Shown: positions 26,923 to 35,988, counted from the stretch's first letter. The stretch is 64,000 nucleotides of DNA from Bacteroidota bacterium (GCA_024279935.1 JAJRQZ010000076.1:1-64000), one strand, 5' to 3'. Numbers and translations are program-made. Notes: generated by a model from the sequence alone, not told the origin.

Positions 26923-27299
26923 TTATGACAATCTTTTATTCACCTCCTTCGTTGTCTTATTTTTAAAGTCCTCACAGACAACAGTCTGCTGTGGGTTTGA
27001 AAATACTGCCGCCCTCTCAGGCAAAACACGATAGGCAGGCTCGAATTTGAACAAAATATTGGTTACTACTCAGCAGGTTTATCAAGTTGATTATCAATAG
27101 CCCCATGCTTCAGCGTGGGGTTATATATTTGAAATCTCAGTAGTTTTGGCGGAAATTTTGTGTTTTTCAAACAAAAATCGTGACAAAACGGATAGGTAAC
27201 CAATGAGTTAATATTTTTCTCTACTGCTGAGTAGTAACAAATATCTTTCGCAACGGTTTTAATCTTCGCGCTCAGCATCAGCTTATTAAAAAAAGCCAT
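26923..27299 (-). pseudogene. Small reading frame interrupted by the 177-bp element
   Basis: Read across the insertion on the minus strand, removing 27062-27238 plus one 8-bp duplication leaves a continuous 63-codon frame. It starts MAFFNKLMLSAKIKTVAKDI, continues LFKFEPAYRVLPERAAVFSN and ends KTTKEVNKRLS. Excision restores the frame exactly, so the host sequence was uninterrupted before the element came in. I do not know the family. The candidate ATG lies inside a terminator stem (27288-27318), so this may be the tail of an older gene instead of a complete one. Confidence 0.5.
27062..27238 (+). mobile_element. 177-bp MITE-like element, copy 4
   Basis: Perfect 15-bp ends GTTACTACTCAGCAG and CTGCTGAGTAGTAAC. 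The flanking 8-mers are AAATATTG (27054-27061) and AAATATCT (27239-27246), agreeing at 6 of 8 positions. The internal hairpin is conserved. It interrupts the small minus-strand frame described at 26923-27299. Confidence 0.93.
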
Positions 27300-27318
27300 C
27301 CCGAAGGGAATGACTTTT
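27288..27318 (-). terminator. Rho-independent terminator
   Basis: Minus strand: AAAGTCATTCCC, loop TTC, GGGATGGCTTT, with a bulged T, then a T run. It lies 53 bp beyond the stop of the 27371-27943 gene and should end the two-gene transcript from 28613. Confidence 0.75.
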
Positions 27319-27370
27319 CAACAAATTCTCATGAGGAGCCTTTGTTTGGCCATTTGAAGCCATGGAATAA

Positions 27371-27943
27371 TTATTTCGATGTTTCCTTAACCCTTATATC
27401 TCCGAGCAAAACATCCCAGAAACCAATCAGGCGACCACCAATTTGGGTTTCCTTGCGTTTTACGTAAACGGTTATATCTTTTTTGGTAGTGTCCTGATAT
27501 ACTAACCTGCCCTCGGCGTCATAGCCCTTGAATTTTTGGAAAATGGTAATAACGCCGACGTAAGTGCCATCGGGCTGGCGCTGCAAATCGCTGACATACT
27601 CTATGTTATACCACGATATCTCAACTTTGTTATAGTTGAGGCGCATAAGTCGCTCAAAATACTTGCGTACTGTATAGTAACTAATTTCGGGGCGGACCAA
27701 AGAGGAGACACCAATTTCGCTTCCCTGCATAAAAAGCTCGTCGGCACGGTCGATAACGCGGTTGGCCTCGCTCCACGGGGTTTCCTTGCTTCCGATAATA
27801 CTGATGTATTTGCTCAGATCCCTGATTTTTTCCAGGGCCAGGCTGTCGATAGCCTGTTTTCTCTCGGGGCTTAATTTCTGGGCAACAGCACCGGAGATCC
27901 CAAATGCTGATAATATTACTATTAAACATGCTATTCGTTTCAT
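27371..27943 (-). CDS. Secreted protein of unknown function
   Basis: 190 residues with the signal peptide MKRIACLIVILSAFGISGAVAQ. The mature part is mixed alpha/beta: an N-terminal helical segment with LSPERKQAIDSLALEKIRDL, then a beta-rich half (VEISWYNIEYVSDLQRQPDG, VGVITIFQKFKGYDAEGRLV). No catalytic motif is seen. It starts 7 bp after the stop of the upstream lipoprotein gene, so the two form an operon. It could be a periplasmic chaperone-like or turnover protein, but I do not recognise the family. Confidence 0.8.
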   Translation of the reverse strand: MKRIACLIVILSAFGISGAVAQKLSPERKQAIDSLALEKIRDLSKYISIIGSKETPWSEANRVIDRADELFMQGSEIGVSSLVRPEISYYTVRKYFERLMRLNYNKVEISWYNIEYVSDLQRQPDGTYVGVITIFQKFKGYDAEGRLVYQDTTKKDITVYVKRKETQIGGRLIGFWDVLLGDIRVKETSK

Positions 27944-27950
27944 GGCTGTG

Positions 27951-28613
27951 TTATTTAACGATTAATTCTAACTCGGTAATCTTGTCCATGCTGTTTCGCT
28001 TTGCGGAAACCACACGGTATTTATAACCTTTCTTGTCCTTTAGATAATTCAGGAATTTCGAGATTGTCGTTGGCCGGTCATAATCGTTAAAGCCACCGCT
28101 TTGACTGATGATAATCAACACAGGTATGTCAGGTGTCTCAAAATATTGAAGCGCCATTCGGATTTTATTGTTTGCGTCGTCGATCCCGTTTGCTGAGGCA
28201 ACGGCCATAAACTGATTGTCAACAACGGCAAATTCCGATTGTTGTGCTCTCCTTCTGGCTTCTTCCTCGCGGCTGAGCCTTTCTTCTTCGGCTTTGCGGA
28301 TCTCGGCTGCCTTAACGTCCTCAATCTTGGCTTCTGCCTGCCCGATTAAACTTTTAACATCTTCGTCATCAATATTAAATGATTTAATCTTGTCAACCCT
28401 TTCCTCCATTTGAGCGCTGGTCCAATTGGTTGAGCCGTTTATAATCGCTGTTAAATCTTTTTTGGCCTGATCTACTTTTAATGCATACTCGGCAGCAGCC
28501 TTTTCTTTTGCAAGTTTTTTCTTGCTTTTACAACTAGCAGCCCCACCAATTAAAATTGTTGCCACTAACAAAACCATTATGGTTTTTGGTAATAATCTTA
28601 TAATACCGGTCAT
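27951..28613 (-). CDS. Coiled-coil lipoprotein of unknown function
   Basis: 220 residues. The lipoprotein signal is MTGIIRLLPKTIMVLLVATI, ending in GGAASC (Cys28). A helical coiled-coil region follows at about 30-125, rich in Lys/Glu/Ala/Arg (AEAKIEDVKAAEIRKAEEER). A globular C-terminal domain has PDIPVLIIISQSGGFNDYDR and KDKKGYKYRVVSAKRNSM. It is the first gene of a two-gene unit with the secreted protein downstream. Such pairs look like envelope-stress or gliding-related lipoproteins, but no specific role is supported. Confidence 0.8.
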   Translation of the reverse strand: MTGIIRLLPKTIMVLLVATILIGGAASCKSKKKLAKEKAAAEYALKVDQAKKDLTAIINGSTNWTSAQMEERVDKIKSFNIDDEDVKSLIGQAEAKIEDVKAAEIRKAEEERLSREEEARRRAQQSEFAVVDNQFMAVASANGIDDANNKIRMALQYFETPDIPVLIIISQSGGFNDYDRPTTISKFLNYLKDKKGYKYRVVSAKRNSMDKITELELIVK

Positions 28614-28683
28614 TTTTATAATGTTATTTGTGCTTTATTAATAAATGCAAAGCTAAAGAAAATATTGTCTGTTTTGTGTAAAA

Positions 28684-28725
28684 AAATGTTAAGCGGTTTG
28701 ATTTTGCTCTTCAAACCGCTTAACA
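28684..28725 (-). terminator. Rho-independent terminator
   Basis: AATGTTAAGCGGTTTGA paired with TTCAAACCGCTTAACATT, a stem of about 17 bp, with a T run on the minus strand. It ends the RND efflux transcript 61 bp after its stop. Confidence 0.85.
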
Positions 28726-28785
28726 TTTTATTTTAATATCCGCTTTAATGCGGAACAGATAAAAATATCGGGGTTTCCGCTTAAA

Positions 28786-31700
28786 TTAGTTGTTTTTGCC
28801 GATTGAGGCTTGTATTTTAACCTTGGCAACATAAAGTGCGTGGTACATTGCGGGAACAACCACAAGAGTTAGGAAAGTGGCAAATGCCAGGCCGAATATC
28901 ACCGTCCACGACATGGGCCCCCAGAACACTGAGTTGTCGCCGCCAAAATAAATATGGGGGTTGAAATTTTCAAGGAAGCTGACAAAGTCGATATTTAATC
29001 CGACGGCTAATGGCATTAGTCCTAATATGGTTGTTATGGCCGTGAGCAATACCGGGCGCAAACGCGTTTTCCCTGCTTCAACAATACATTCCTTGGCAAT
29101 TTCCAAGGGGAGGTTGTCGTCTTCGGCAAGGCCCATTTCCTTTTTCTTGCGTTGCTTTACAAGTCCGATATAATCAATTAGCACAATTCCGTTGTTTACG
29201 ACAACTCCGGCCAGCGAAACTATCCCGATGCCAGTCATGATCACGATGAAATCCATGTTGAAAGTTGCAAGACCGCCGAATACGCCAATTGTGCTCAAGA
29301 GAACGGTAAACATGATAATTGCAGGCTTTGCAAACGAGTTGAATTGCGAAACCAGGATAATGGTTATTAACGAAACGGCTATTAACAAGGCTGTTGCGAG
29401 AAAAGCCATCGACTCTGCCTGCTCTTCCTGCTCGCCCGTGAATGAGTATTCGTATCCCATTGGCATTTCATAAGTTTTCATGAATTCCTTCAGCTTGTTG
29501 TTAATCTCGTTGGCATTATAGGTTTGCAGGACATTAGAGAAGATAGTGACAACGCGTTTTTTGTTGATTCGTGTTATAGCCCCGTAAGTTGAGCTGTATT
29601 CAAAGTCGGCAACGGCCGAGATAGGAACCTGCACAATTTTGCCCGACGACTGGCTTCTGAACGTGATGCGTTGGTTTATAAGGTCGGAGATGTTGTCCCT
29701 ATATTTATCGTCGAGTCTCATCACGATTTTATATTCGTCCTCACCATCTTTATAATCGGAGATCTCCTTTCCGAACAGCGCAGTTCTTATGGCTGTCCCT
29801 ATCTGTCCTGTTGACAAGCCATATCGCCTTGCTTTTTCCCTGTCGATGTTTATCAACAACTCAGGCTTTTCCTTGTCGAGGTCTATTTGCAGCTCCTCGA
29901 TACCGGGAATGTTTTGTTCGTTAACCTTGTTGATGATGTCGCTCGTTATTTCCAGCAGCTTATTGAAATCCTTCCCGCTCACCTCTATATTAATTGGTTT
30001 CCCGGTCGGCGGGCCCTCGCGCTGACGCTCAACTGTAAGGGTGATGCCCGGATAAAATCCAACTAGGGAATCTGAGAGTTCTTCCATTATCTTGTTGGTG
30101 TTTATCCCGTCCCTGTCCTCGAAATCGACGAAGTTGATGGTGATGATGCCCCTGTTCGGCGAGCCGCCGCGGCCCGAGAAACCTTCGTCCTGACCAACAG
30201 CGCCTTTGCCTGTTAGTGCCAATACTGATTCGACAATATTCATGTTTGGCTCCAATAGCTCGAAAACCCTGTTCTCGAAACCTTTCATTACCGAGTCTGT
30301 AACTTCGATATCGGTGCTTATCGGCAGGTCGGCTATAACATTTATCAGCTTAGGGTCGGAATGTGGGAAAAACTCAACTTTAGGGTTGTTGCCGAAATAA
30401 AACCCCATGGTTATAAACATCAATAAAAATGTTCCCCCAATGGTTAAATACGGATTTGATCCACGAAGCACGAACTGGACAAATTGCAAATAGGTTTGTT
30501 CAAGCCAAACCAGGAACTTGTTCTGAAACCAAAAAGCCAAACGGGAAAGGAATAATAAGTTAATCAACCCGATAAACGCAAATATTATTAGCAGGCTGCC
30601 CACCGAGTTTATCCCAAGAAGATAAAATATTGCCGAAGCAAGCAAAAAAACTATGGCAACTATAAGGCTGCGTTTTGGTTTTGGAAGACTTATGTTCTCA
30701 CCTTTCTTATAAAACTGAGTGAAGATGACGGGAATTAAAACCAAGGCGACAAATAGTGACGATGAAAGTACAATTATCAATGTAACAGGAAGATACGACA
30801 TAAATTCGCCCATAATGCTATCCCAAAATATCAGTGGGAAAAATGCTGCCAGCGTGGTTGCCGTGGATGAGATAATAGGCATGGCGACTTCGCCTGTTGC
30901 CTGGCGGGCTGCCTCGTAAACCGAATAGCCCTTGCTGATATATCGATAAATGTTTTCGGTAACGACAATAGCATTGTCAACCAGCATGCCAAGGGCAAGT
31001 ATTAGCGAAAACAATACGATCATATTTATTTTAGTCCCCATGATCCCCATGATCAGGAACGATATCATCATCGACATCGGGATTGCCAAGCCGACGAATA
31101 TGGAGTTTCTTGTCCCCAGGAAGAGGAAAAGAATGACTACGACAAAAATAATGCCCATGATGATGCTGTTTTCCAGGTTGCTAAGCTGCATTTTCACCAT
31201 GTCGCTCTGGTCGTTGGTAATTGTAATGACAAGGTTGTCCGGAATCATCTTTGTTTTGCGCGCATTGTCAAGTATCTTAAATACCTGATCGATGGTGGAG
31301 AGCAGGTTTTCCCCGCTTTTTTTAACAACTTGCAACGAAACAACATTTTGATGGTTCAGGCGGGCATAACTGTCCCTTTCCTTAAACCCGTATTCTACGT
31401 TTCCGATATCGCGCAAGTAAACAATATTGCCTTTTTCCGATTTAACGATAATATTTTCTATGTCCTCAGGTTTTTCGAATTCGCCGATCAGGCGGACGGA
31501 CCTTTTAATATTGCCATCCTTGATCTCGCCTCCCGACATGGATATGTTCTCAAAGGAAACGGCGTTTTCAACGTCGGTATAGCTAACTTCAAGGGATGCC
31601 ATCTTGAAAGGGTCGAGGTTTATCCTTACTTCCCTTTCCGTTATGCCCGTTATGTTTACCGATGAAACTTCGGATATTGCCTCAAATTCGTCACTGAGCT

Positions 31701-32223
31701 GTTCGGCATAGTCTTTTAGCTCGTTTATCCCGAAGTCGCCGGAAATATTAATGTTTATGACAGGAAATTCCGATATGTCGATATCCGTGACTGTCGGGTC
31801 TTCCAAAAGGTCGTTGGGCAAATCGGTTTTTGCCTTGTCAACAGCATCCTTGACATCCTGCAAAGCAGTTTTGATTACGACATCGGTATTGAATTCCACA
31901 AATATGCTCGAAGCGTCCTGGGAGGAAATCGAGGTCATCTTTTTTATGCCCTTTACCGATTCGATTTCTTTTTCCAGGGGCCTGCTAATTAGGTTTTCTA
32001 TGTCAACGGGGGGATTGCCCGGATAAATAGTCTGCACCATGATGGTAGGGATGTTTATCTCGGGGAACAATTCCTTCGGAAGCGTGATATATGAATACAT
32101 CCCGAAAAACACTGCCACCAACATGACCAGGTAAACCGTATTCTTGTTGTTGAGCGCCCAGGTGGAAAGCCAAAAGTCCCTAACAACTTTTTTATCGCGT
32201 TCCTGTATATTTTTGTCGTCCAT
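28786..32223 (-). CDS. RND efflux permease (AcrB-like)
   Basis: 1145 residues, somewhat longer than the usual 1,040. Inner-membrane proton-driven pump of a tripartite system. The N-terminal half has the typical VDIENLISRPLEKEIESVKG porter region and, near residue 411, LALGMLVDNAIVVTENIYR, where classical AcrB-type pumps have two aspartates (VDD). Here the second is Asn, as in many HAE-like Bacteroidota pumps. The second half repeats the layout, with LVDNA-type NNGIVLIDYI near 1040. Extra length comes partly from the region around residues 500-560. Directly downstream of its adaptor gene (8-bp gap). Substrates cannot be read. Confidence 0.95.
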   Translation of the reverse strand: MDDKNIQERDKKVVRDFWLSTWALNNKNTVYLVMLVAVFFGMYSYITLPKELFPEINIPTIMVQTIYPGNPPVDIENLISRPLEKEIESVKGIKKMTSISSQDASSIFVEFNTDVVIKTALQDVKDAVDKAKTDLPNDLLEDPTVTDIDISEFPVININISGDFGINELKDYAEQLSDEFEAISEVSSVNITGITEREVRINLDPFKMASLEVSYTDVENAVSFENISMSGGEIKDGNIKRSVRLIGEFEKPEDIENIIVKSEKGNIVYLRDIGNVEYGFKERDSYARLNHQNVVSLQVVKKSGENLLSTIDQVFKILDNARKTKMIPDNLVITITNDQSDMVKMQLSNLENSIIMGIIFVVVILFLFLGTRNSIFVGLAIPMSMMISFLIMGIMGTKINMIVLFSLILALGMLVDNAIVVTENIYRYISKGYSVYEAARQATGEVAMPIISSTATTLAAFFPLIFWDSIMGEFMSYLPVTLIIVLSSSLFVALVLIPVIFTQFYKKGENISLPKPKRSLIVAIVFLLASAIFYLLGINSVGSLLIIFAFIGLINLLFLSRLAFWFQNKFLVWLEQTYLQFVQFVLRGSNPYLTIGGTFLLMFITMGFYFGNNPKVEFFPHSDPKLINVIADLPISTDIEVTDSVMKGFENRVFELLEPNMNIVESVLALTGKGAVGQDEGFSGRGGSPNRGIITINFVDFEDRDGINTNKIMEELSDSLVGFYPGITLTVERQREGPPTGKPINIEVSGKDFNKLLEITSDIINKVNEQNIPGIEELQIDLDKEKPELLINIDREKARRYGLSTGQIGTAIRTALFGKEISDYKDGEDEYKIVMRLDDKYRDNISDLINQRITFRSQSSGKIVQVPISAVADFEYSSTYGAITRINKKRVVTIFSNVLQTYNANEINNKLKEFMKTYEMPMGYEYSFTGEQEEQAESMAFLATALLIAVSLITIILVSQFNSFAKPAIIMFTVLLSTIGVFGGLATFNMDFIVIMTGIGIVSLAGVVVNNGIVLIDYIGLVKQRKKKEMGLAEDDNLPLEIAKECIVEAGKTRLRPVLLTAITTILGLMPLAVGLNIDFVSFLENFNPHIYFGGDNSVFWGPMSWTVIFGLAFATFLTLVVVPAMYHALYVAKVKIQASIGKNN

Positions 32224-32231
32224 ATTTTGCG

Positions 32232-33299
32232 TTATTTAATAATATTTAATATGCTGCCATCAGAAACATTATTATAACCGTCGGTTATTACCACATCCCC
32301 GGCTGACAAGCCTGCAGTGATCTCGGTTTTGGCCTTATATGACATTCCTGTTTCAACATACTTTTTCGCGGCTGCCATATTCGAGCCTTTTTTGCTTACT
32401 GTGAATAAATATTTCCCTTGTATATCGTGCTTCACCAAAACAGAAGGAACAACTAGGCTGTTCTCGGAAAGATAATCCTTGAAGACAACATTGGCCAACA
32501 TATTGGGCTTCAGCCTGTGGTCGGTATTGTCGAGTTCTATTTCGACTATAAAAGTCCTGTTTTGTTTGTCGATTACATTTCCTGTACGGGAAACCTTGGC
32601 GGGGATTATTAAATCCTTATAGGACGGGAAGTTTACTTCTACTATATACCCTTTTGAGACCGCTGCGAGATAGGCCTCCGACAGCTTGGCTTTCAGTATT
32701 AATTTATCGAGGGAGATTACTTGCATCAGCATCATTCCCGGGCCGGCCAGCTCACCTTTCTTTAGTAGTATGTTCTCGACAGTTCCCGTAAACGGTGCTT
32801 TTATGAGCGACATATTGTACTGGGCTTTAAGGGTTTCGTATTTGTTCTTCAAGGACTCGTAATTGTTTTTTGCTTGCAGGTACTGACGCTCCGAGCCGAT
32901 GTTCCGTTTCCAAAGGTCATCTTGCTTCTTGAACATAATGGATGCAAAATCCAATTGCGTTTTTACTTCCTGCATGTTTTTTTCGATCAGGTTGGTGTTC
33001 AGTTTTGCCAGCAGCTGGCCTTTTTTGACTTTGTCGCCTTCTTTAACGGCAATCCTCACAACCTGACCGCTCACCTCCGGGCTAATGAATGCCTCGTTCA
33101 CACTTTCAAGCTCGCCAGCGGCCTCAAAATAATGGGCAAATTCTTGATGCTCGACCTTGAGTGTCCTTACGGGTATTTTTTTACCGCTATAAATCGTGTT
33201 TTCGGTATTCGTTTTGCTGGGATCATCATCAGGGCTTAGCTGTGTTTTGCAGGCAACAATTGAAACTGCAACGGTTATTAGTAAAAGTAATTTTTTCAT
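32232..33299 (-). CDS. RND efflux periplasmic adaptor (membrane fusion) subunit
   Basis: 355 residues. The lipoprotein signal MKKLLLLITVAVSIVAC (Cys17) anchors it in the inner membrane. The biotinyl-lipoyl-like region has EAFISPEVSGQVVRIAVKEG near residue 67 and KVKKGQLLAKLNTNLIEK. A helical hairpin follows, then the second lipoyl half near 165 (YNMSLIKAPFTGTVENILLK). C-terminal beta-barrel with AGDVVITDGYNNVSDGS. It links the RND pump with TolC. Separated from the regulator gene by 196 bp that hold a large inverted-repeat structure. Confidence 0.95.
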   Translation of the reverse strand: MKKLLLLITVAVSIVACKTQLSPDDDPSKTNTENTIYSGKKIPVRTLKVEHQEFAHYFEAAGELESVNEAFISPEVSGQVVRIAVKEGDKVKKGQLLAKLNTNLIEKNMQEVKTQLDFASIMFKKQDDLWKRNIGSERQYLQAKNNYESLKNKYETLKAQYNMSLIKAPFTGTVENILLKKGELAGPGMMLMQVISLDKLILKAKLSEAYLAAVSKGYIVEVNFPSYKDLIIPAKVSRTGNVIDKQNRTFIVEIELDNTDHRLKPNMLANVVFKDYLSENSLVVPSVLVKHDIQGKYLFTVSKKGSNMAAAKKYVETGMSYKAKTEITAGLSAGDVVITDGYNNVSDGSILNIIK

Positions 33300-33345
33300 C
33301 TGTTTATAATTTTGTAATTAATTGTCATCTAGCATATTATATTTA

Positions 33346-33423
33346 TCATCGGATTAAGCGGATTAAGCGGATTTTAGTTTTTCGCAAGCGAAAAACATTC
33401 GTTAAATCCGCTTAATCCGATGA
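33346..33423. repeat. Large cruciform-type inverted repeat with inner hairpin
   Basis: A 19-bp perfect stem (33346-33364 with 33405-33423, TCATCGGATTAAGCGGATT and complement). It encloses a second perfect hairpin, GTTTTTCGC-AA-GCGAAAAAC (33377-33396), with a tandem ATTAAGCGG beside the left arm. It has no long T run after the outer stem on either strand. Could act as a terminator/attenuator between the regulator and the pump genes, or be a REP-type repeat of a kind common in Bacteroidota. Confidence 0.75.
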
Positions 33424-33495
33424 CTGTATTTTTGCAGAATAATCATTTTCCTGTGTGATTAAAATTAAACATGGATGTGTCATTTTATGTTATTT

Positions 33496-34116
33496 TCAAG
33501 CGTTTTCAATTAATTCATCAATATTTTTTTCTATTATTTCCCTGCCCTTTTTGCTGGCGATGGCATAAACGTGATACTTAAAAGCTTCGGCAAAAAACAC
33601 CGGTGAAATGAGCTCCTCAAAACTGAACAGGGATGAATTCTTGAACGATTCGATCCGCGCTATATGAAGTTTTGTGATTATGTTCTCGTCCATGTCTTTC
33701 CTGTAAAGGCCTTCTTTTTTGCCTCTTTTCAGGTTGGCCATAACCGACTCGATTATCTTTTCTTTTTTATGTAAATTGAATTTATCGAAGAGGGACGGAT
33801 AATATTTCTTCAAGTCATAGATGAAATTCGGTTTCTGCGAGCTGAGCAACTTGATTTGAACCTTATAATACGCGAATAATTCTTGCAAGGCATCAGCTTT
33901 GTCTTCCACCGACTTTTTCAGCAAGCTTGCTTTTTCCTCAAATTCTTGACTGAGCACTTGTTCCACCAAGTCCGATTTATCAGCGAAATATGCATAAAGA
34001 GTTCTCTTTGATATTCCCAGTTCCCTGGAAACGTCATCCATGGTAACGCTCTTTATACCATAGGACTTGAAAAGCTGAAGGGTTTTTTTTATGTATTCCA
34101 GATGTAAGTCTTGCAT
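33496..34116 (-). CDS. TetR family regulator of the efflux cluster
   Basis: 206 residues with an N-terminal helix-turn-helix, VTMDDVSRELGISKRTLYAY, and FADKSDLVEQVLSQEFEEK. The C-terminal ligand domain is variable and unassigned. Its start is one base past the TolC stop, so it is translationally coupled to tolC; the adaptor and pump genes follow. Likely represses the cluster, with operator candidates in front of tolC (35523-35555). Confidence 0.88.
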   Translation of the reverse strand: MQDLHLEYIKKTLQLFKSYGIKSVTMDDVSRELGISKRTLYAYFADKSDLVEQVLSQEFEEKASLLKKSVEDKADALQELFAYYKVQIKLLSSQKPNFIYDLKKYYPSLFDKFNLHKKEKIIESVMANLKRGKKEGLYRKDMDENIITKLHIARIESFKNSSLFSFEELISPVFFAEAFKYHVYAIASKKGREIIEKNIDELIENA

Positions 34117-34117
34117 A

Positions 34118-35467
34118 TCAGTTGGTAACTTTAGTTAGAATTTTTTTCAATGTCTCACCAGACTGTAAAAATAACTGGGAGGCGGTCAGGAAGTCGCTTT
34201 CAGCCTTTAGGAACTGATTGTGAGTGTTTAGTATGTCGAGGCTTGAGGCCAGGCCTTGTTTGTATTTCTCAGTCGTCTTCAGGAATATCTTTTTAGCGAT
34301 TTTCCTGTTTTTGTCTTTGTTTTGATAAACTTTATACGAATTAAAATACTCGTTACGGGCATTGCTGAATTGCAGGTTCAGCTGGTTCTCAAGCTGGTTC
34401 TGTTGTATGCTTATCTGCTCGAAAGCAATTTTAGCCTGTTTTAACTTGGCTGACCTTGTGCCGCTCGAAAGTATCGGAATGTTCATGGTGAGGCCAAATA
34501 TCGAACTCGAATACCATATCCCTTTCGAGTTGAAGAAGTCCCAGGTATCCCGCTGGGCTTGGGTTTGGTAGTTCAGGAACGCATTGATGCTGGGCAGGTA
34601 TGACGCCTTTTCCAGATCTACCTGCAGATAGCTTAATTCCTTTTGCTTTGACAATGAATAAAAATCGGGATTATAATCAACAATAAAATCGGCGCTAACT
34701 ACTGACGATTCCTCAAGGTCATTGACCAGCATGTCCAGGTCATCAGTCAGGATAAGGCTGTCCTTATCGCTGAGCCCGAGATAAAACTTAAGATAAGCAT
34801 TGGCTAAACTGAGCTGGTTCTCAAAATTAATCCTCGAGGCCTCCAGGTCGGCAACCAGGAGGTCCAATTGATCTACGTCGATGTCCTCAGCAAAGCCGAC
34901 CTCGTAGATCTGGCGTGTTTCCTCGGCCAAGTTCTTGGTTACTTTCATCGTTGTGTCGATAATATATAGGGCTCTCTCAACAGTCAATACATTATAATAT
35001 GAGTTGGCAACCTGCTGCTTAACGGCCACCTTGTTTCTAAAAAACTCGGCATTAGTGCTTTCAAGATACTTTCTTGAGGCCTTTAAACCAACGATATATT
35101 CGCCGCTGAAAATTAACTGGCTTGCCGTTGCCCCCAGGCTTGCGTCATATCTTGTCCCAAACTGTATTTCAAGGCCGGGGCCGTTCGGGTCTCCGCTGAA
35201 CTCGGGAGGCAATATGATCGTCGGCCTGGCCACATTGTCGTTATAAGTTAATTTTGCGTCAATTTGAGGGAGCCCTATGGATGTGGATTCTTTTATTTTC
35301 TGTTTTGCGGCTTCCACGTCTTTCTCCGACTTCATTATATCATAGTTGTTTTCCATTGCATAATCCAATGCTTGTTGCAACGAAAAACTTTTGATTTCCT
35401 GCGCGCTTAGTCCAGAACCGGCCACTATTGCTAGCAGTAAAATCAAAACAGGTTTTATTTTTTGCAT
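34118..35467 (-). CDS. TolC-family outer-membrane efflux protein
   Basis: 449 residues with the signal peptide MQKIKPVLILLLAIVAGSGL. Two OEP repeats of long helices: FSLQQALDYAMENNYDIMKS near residue 28, and the later QAKIAFEQISIQQNQLENQL near 350. TAKLEYKEA-like regions mark the trans-periplasmic tunnel. First gene of the minus-strand cluster tolC-tetR-adaptor-RND. A second, different TolC protein belongs to the ABC export operon at 49919. Confidence 0.94.
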   Translation of the reverse strand: MQKIKPVLILLLAIVAGSGLSAQEIKSFSLQQALDYAMENNYDIMKSEKDVEAAKQKIKESTSIGLPQIDAKLTYNDNVARPTIILPPEFSGDPNGPGLEIQFGTRYDASLGATASQLIFSGEYIVGLKASRKYLESTNAEFFRNKVAVKQQVANSYYNVLTVERALYIIDTTMKVTKNLAEETRQIYEVGFAEDIDVDQLDLLVADLEASRINFENQLSLANAYLKFYLGLSDKDSLILTDDLDMLVNDLEESSVVSADFIVDYNPDFYSLSKQKELSYLQVDLEKASYLPSINAFLNYQTQAQRDTWDFFNSKGIWYSSSIFGLTMNIPILSSGTRSAKLKQAKIAFEQISIQQNQLENQLNLQFSNARNEYFNSYKVYQNKDKNRKIAKKIFLKTTEKYKQGLASSLDILNTHNQFLKAESDFLTASQLFLQSGETLKKILTKVTN

Positions 35468-35496
35468 GCCTTTAAATATTTTGTCATTTAAAAGCG

Positions 35497-35555
35497 CAAA
35501 TATAAAACTATTTATACTTTGGAAACTTTAAATATGTTAAAAGTATATAAAGTTT
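35497..35555 (-). promoter_or_regulatory. Promoter and inverted-repeat operator candidate before tolC
   Basis: On the minus strand TATATTTG (35497-35504) fits the -7 consensus and lies about 30 bases before the tolC start. Upstream, AAACTTTA (35523-35530) and TAAAGTTT (35548-35555) form an 8-bp inverted repeat with 17-base spacing across the expected -33 region. A suitable site for the TetR-type regulator encoded in the cluster. Confidence 0.45.
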
Positions 35556-35562
35556 TGATGGT

Positions 35563-35877
35563 TTATCTGGGTTTTGTGCAATTCCGCCTGAATATCTGAT
35601 CCCAAAGCGATCTCTTCCTGACCAGGTTATTCTTCCTCTGTTGCTTTTTCATATCCTTCATGAGCTGTTTGGCATAATCACTTTGTTTCTTACGATGTTC
35701 TTTTACGGCATTTTCATATTCCTTTTGGGATTCTTTGTTTTGTTCTTCTTGTGTTTTTTCGGCCTGTTTCACGTCTTTGCTTACTTTTTCATTGGTCTTG
35801 CACGATGGTGACAATACCAAAAAAATGGCAAAAAACAAGATCGTTATAATTTTTTTTGGCGATTTGGCTGACTTCAT
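35563..35877 (-). CDS. Small basic lipoprotein
   Basis: 104 residues from the ATG at 35877 (MKSAKSPKKIITILFFAIFL) with a lipobox ending LSPSC. A TTG start at 35889 is possible but less likely. The rest is a highly charged Lys/Glu/Gln helix (VKQAEKTQEEQNKESQKEYE, then KKQQRKNNLVRKRSL) that should be helical or disordered. It ends with a Cys-containing FRRNCTKPR tail. Function unknown; such peptides are frequent in this phylum. Upstream of the efflux cluster on the same strand. Confidence 0.6.
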   Translation of the reverse strand: MKSAKSPKKIITILFFAIFLVLSPSCKTNEKVSKDVKQAEKTQEEQNKESQKEYENAVKEHRKKQSDYAKQLMKDMKKQQRKNNLVRKRSLWDQIFRRNCTKPR

Positions 35878-35988
35878 CTCTATTTGCAAAGCTAATTAAA
35901 TAAGGTAATACTCAGCATATTTTTTGCCAATAAAATATAATTAATTTTGTTGCGTTAAATCATGACTGATGAATTTTATTATTAACTG

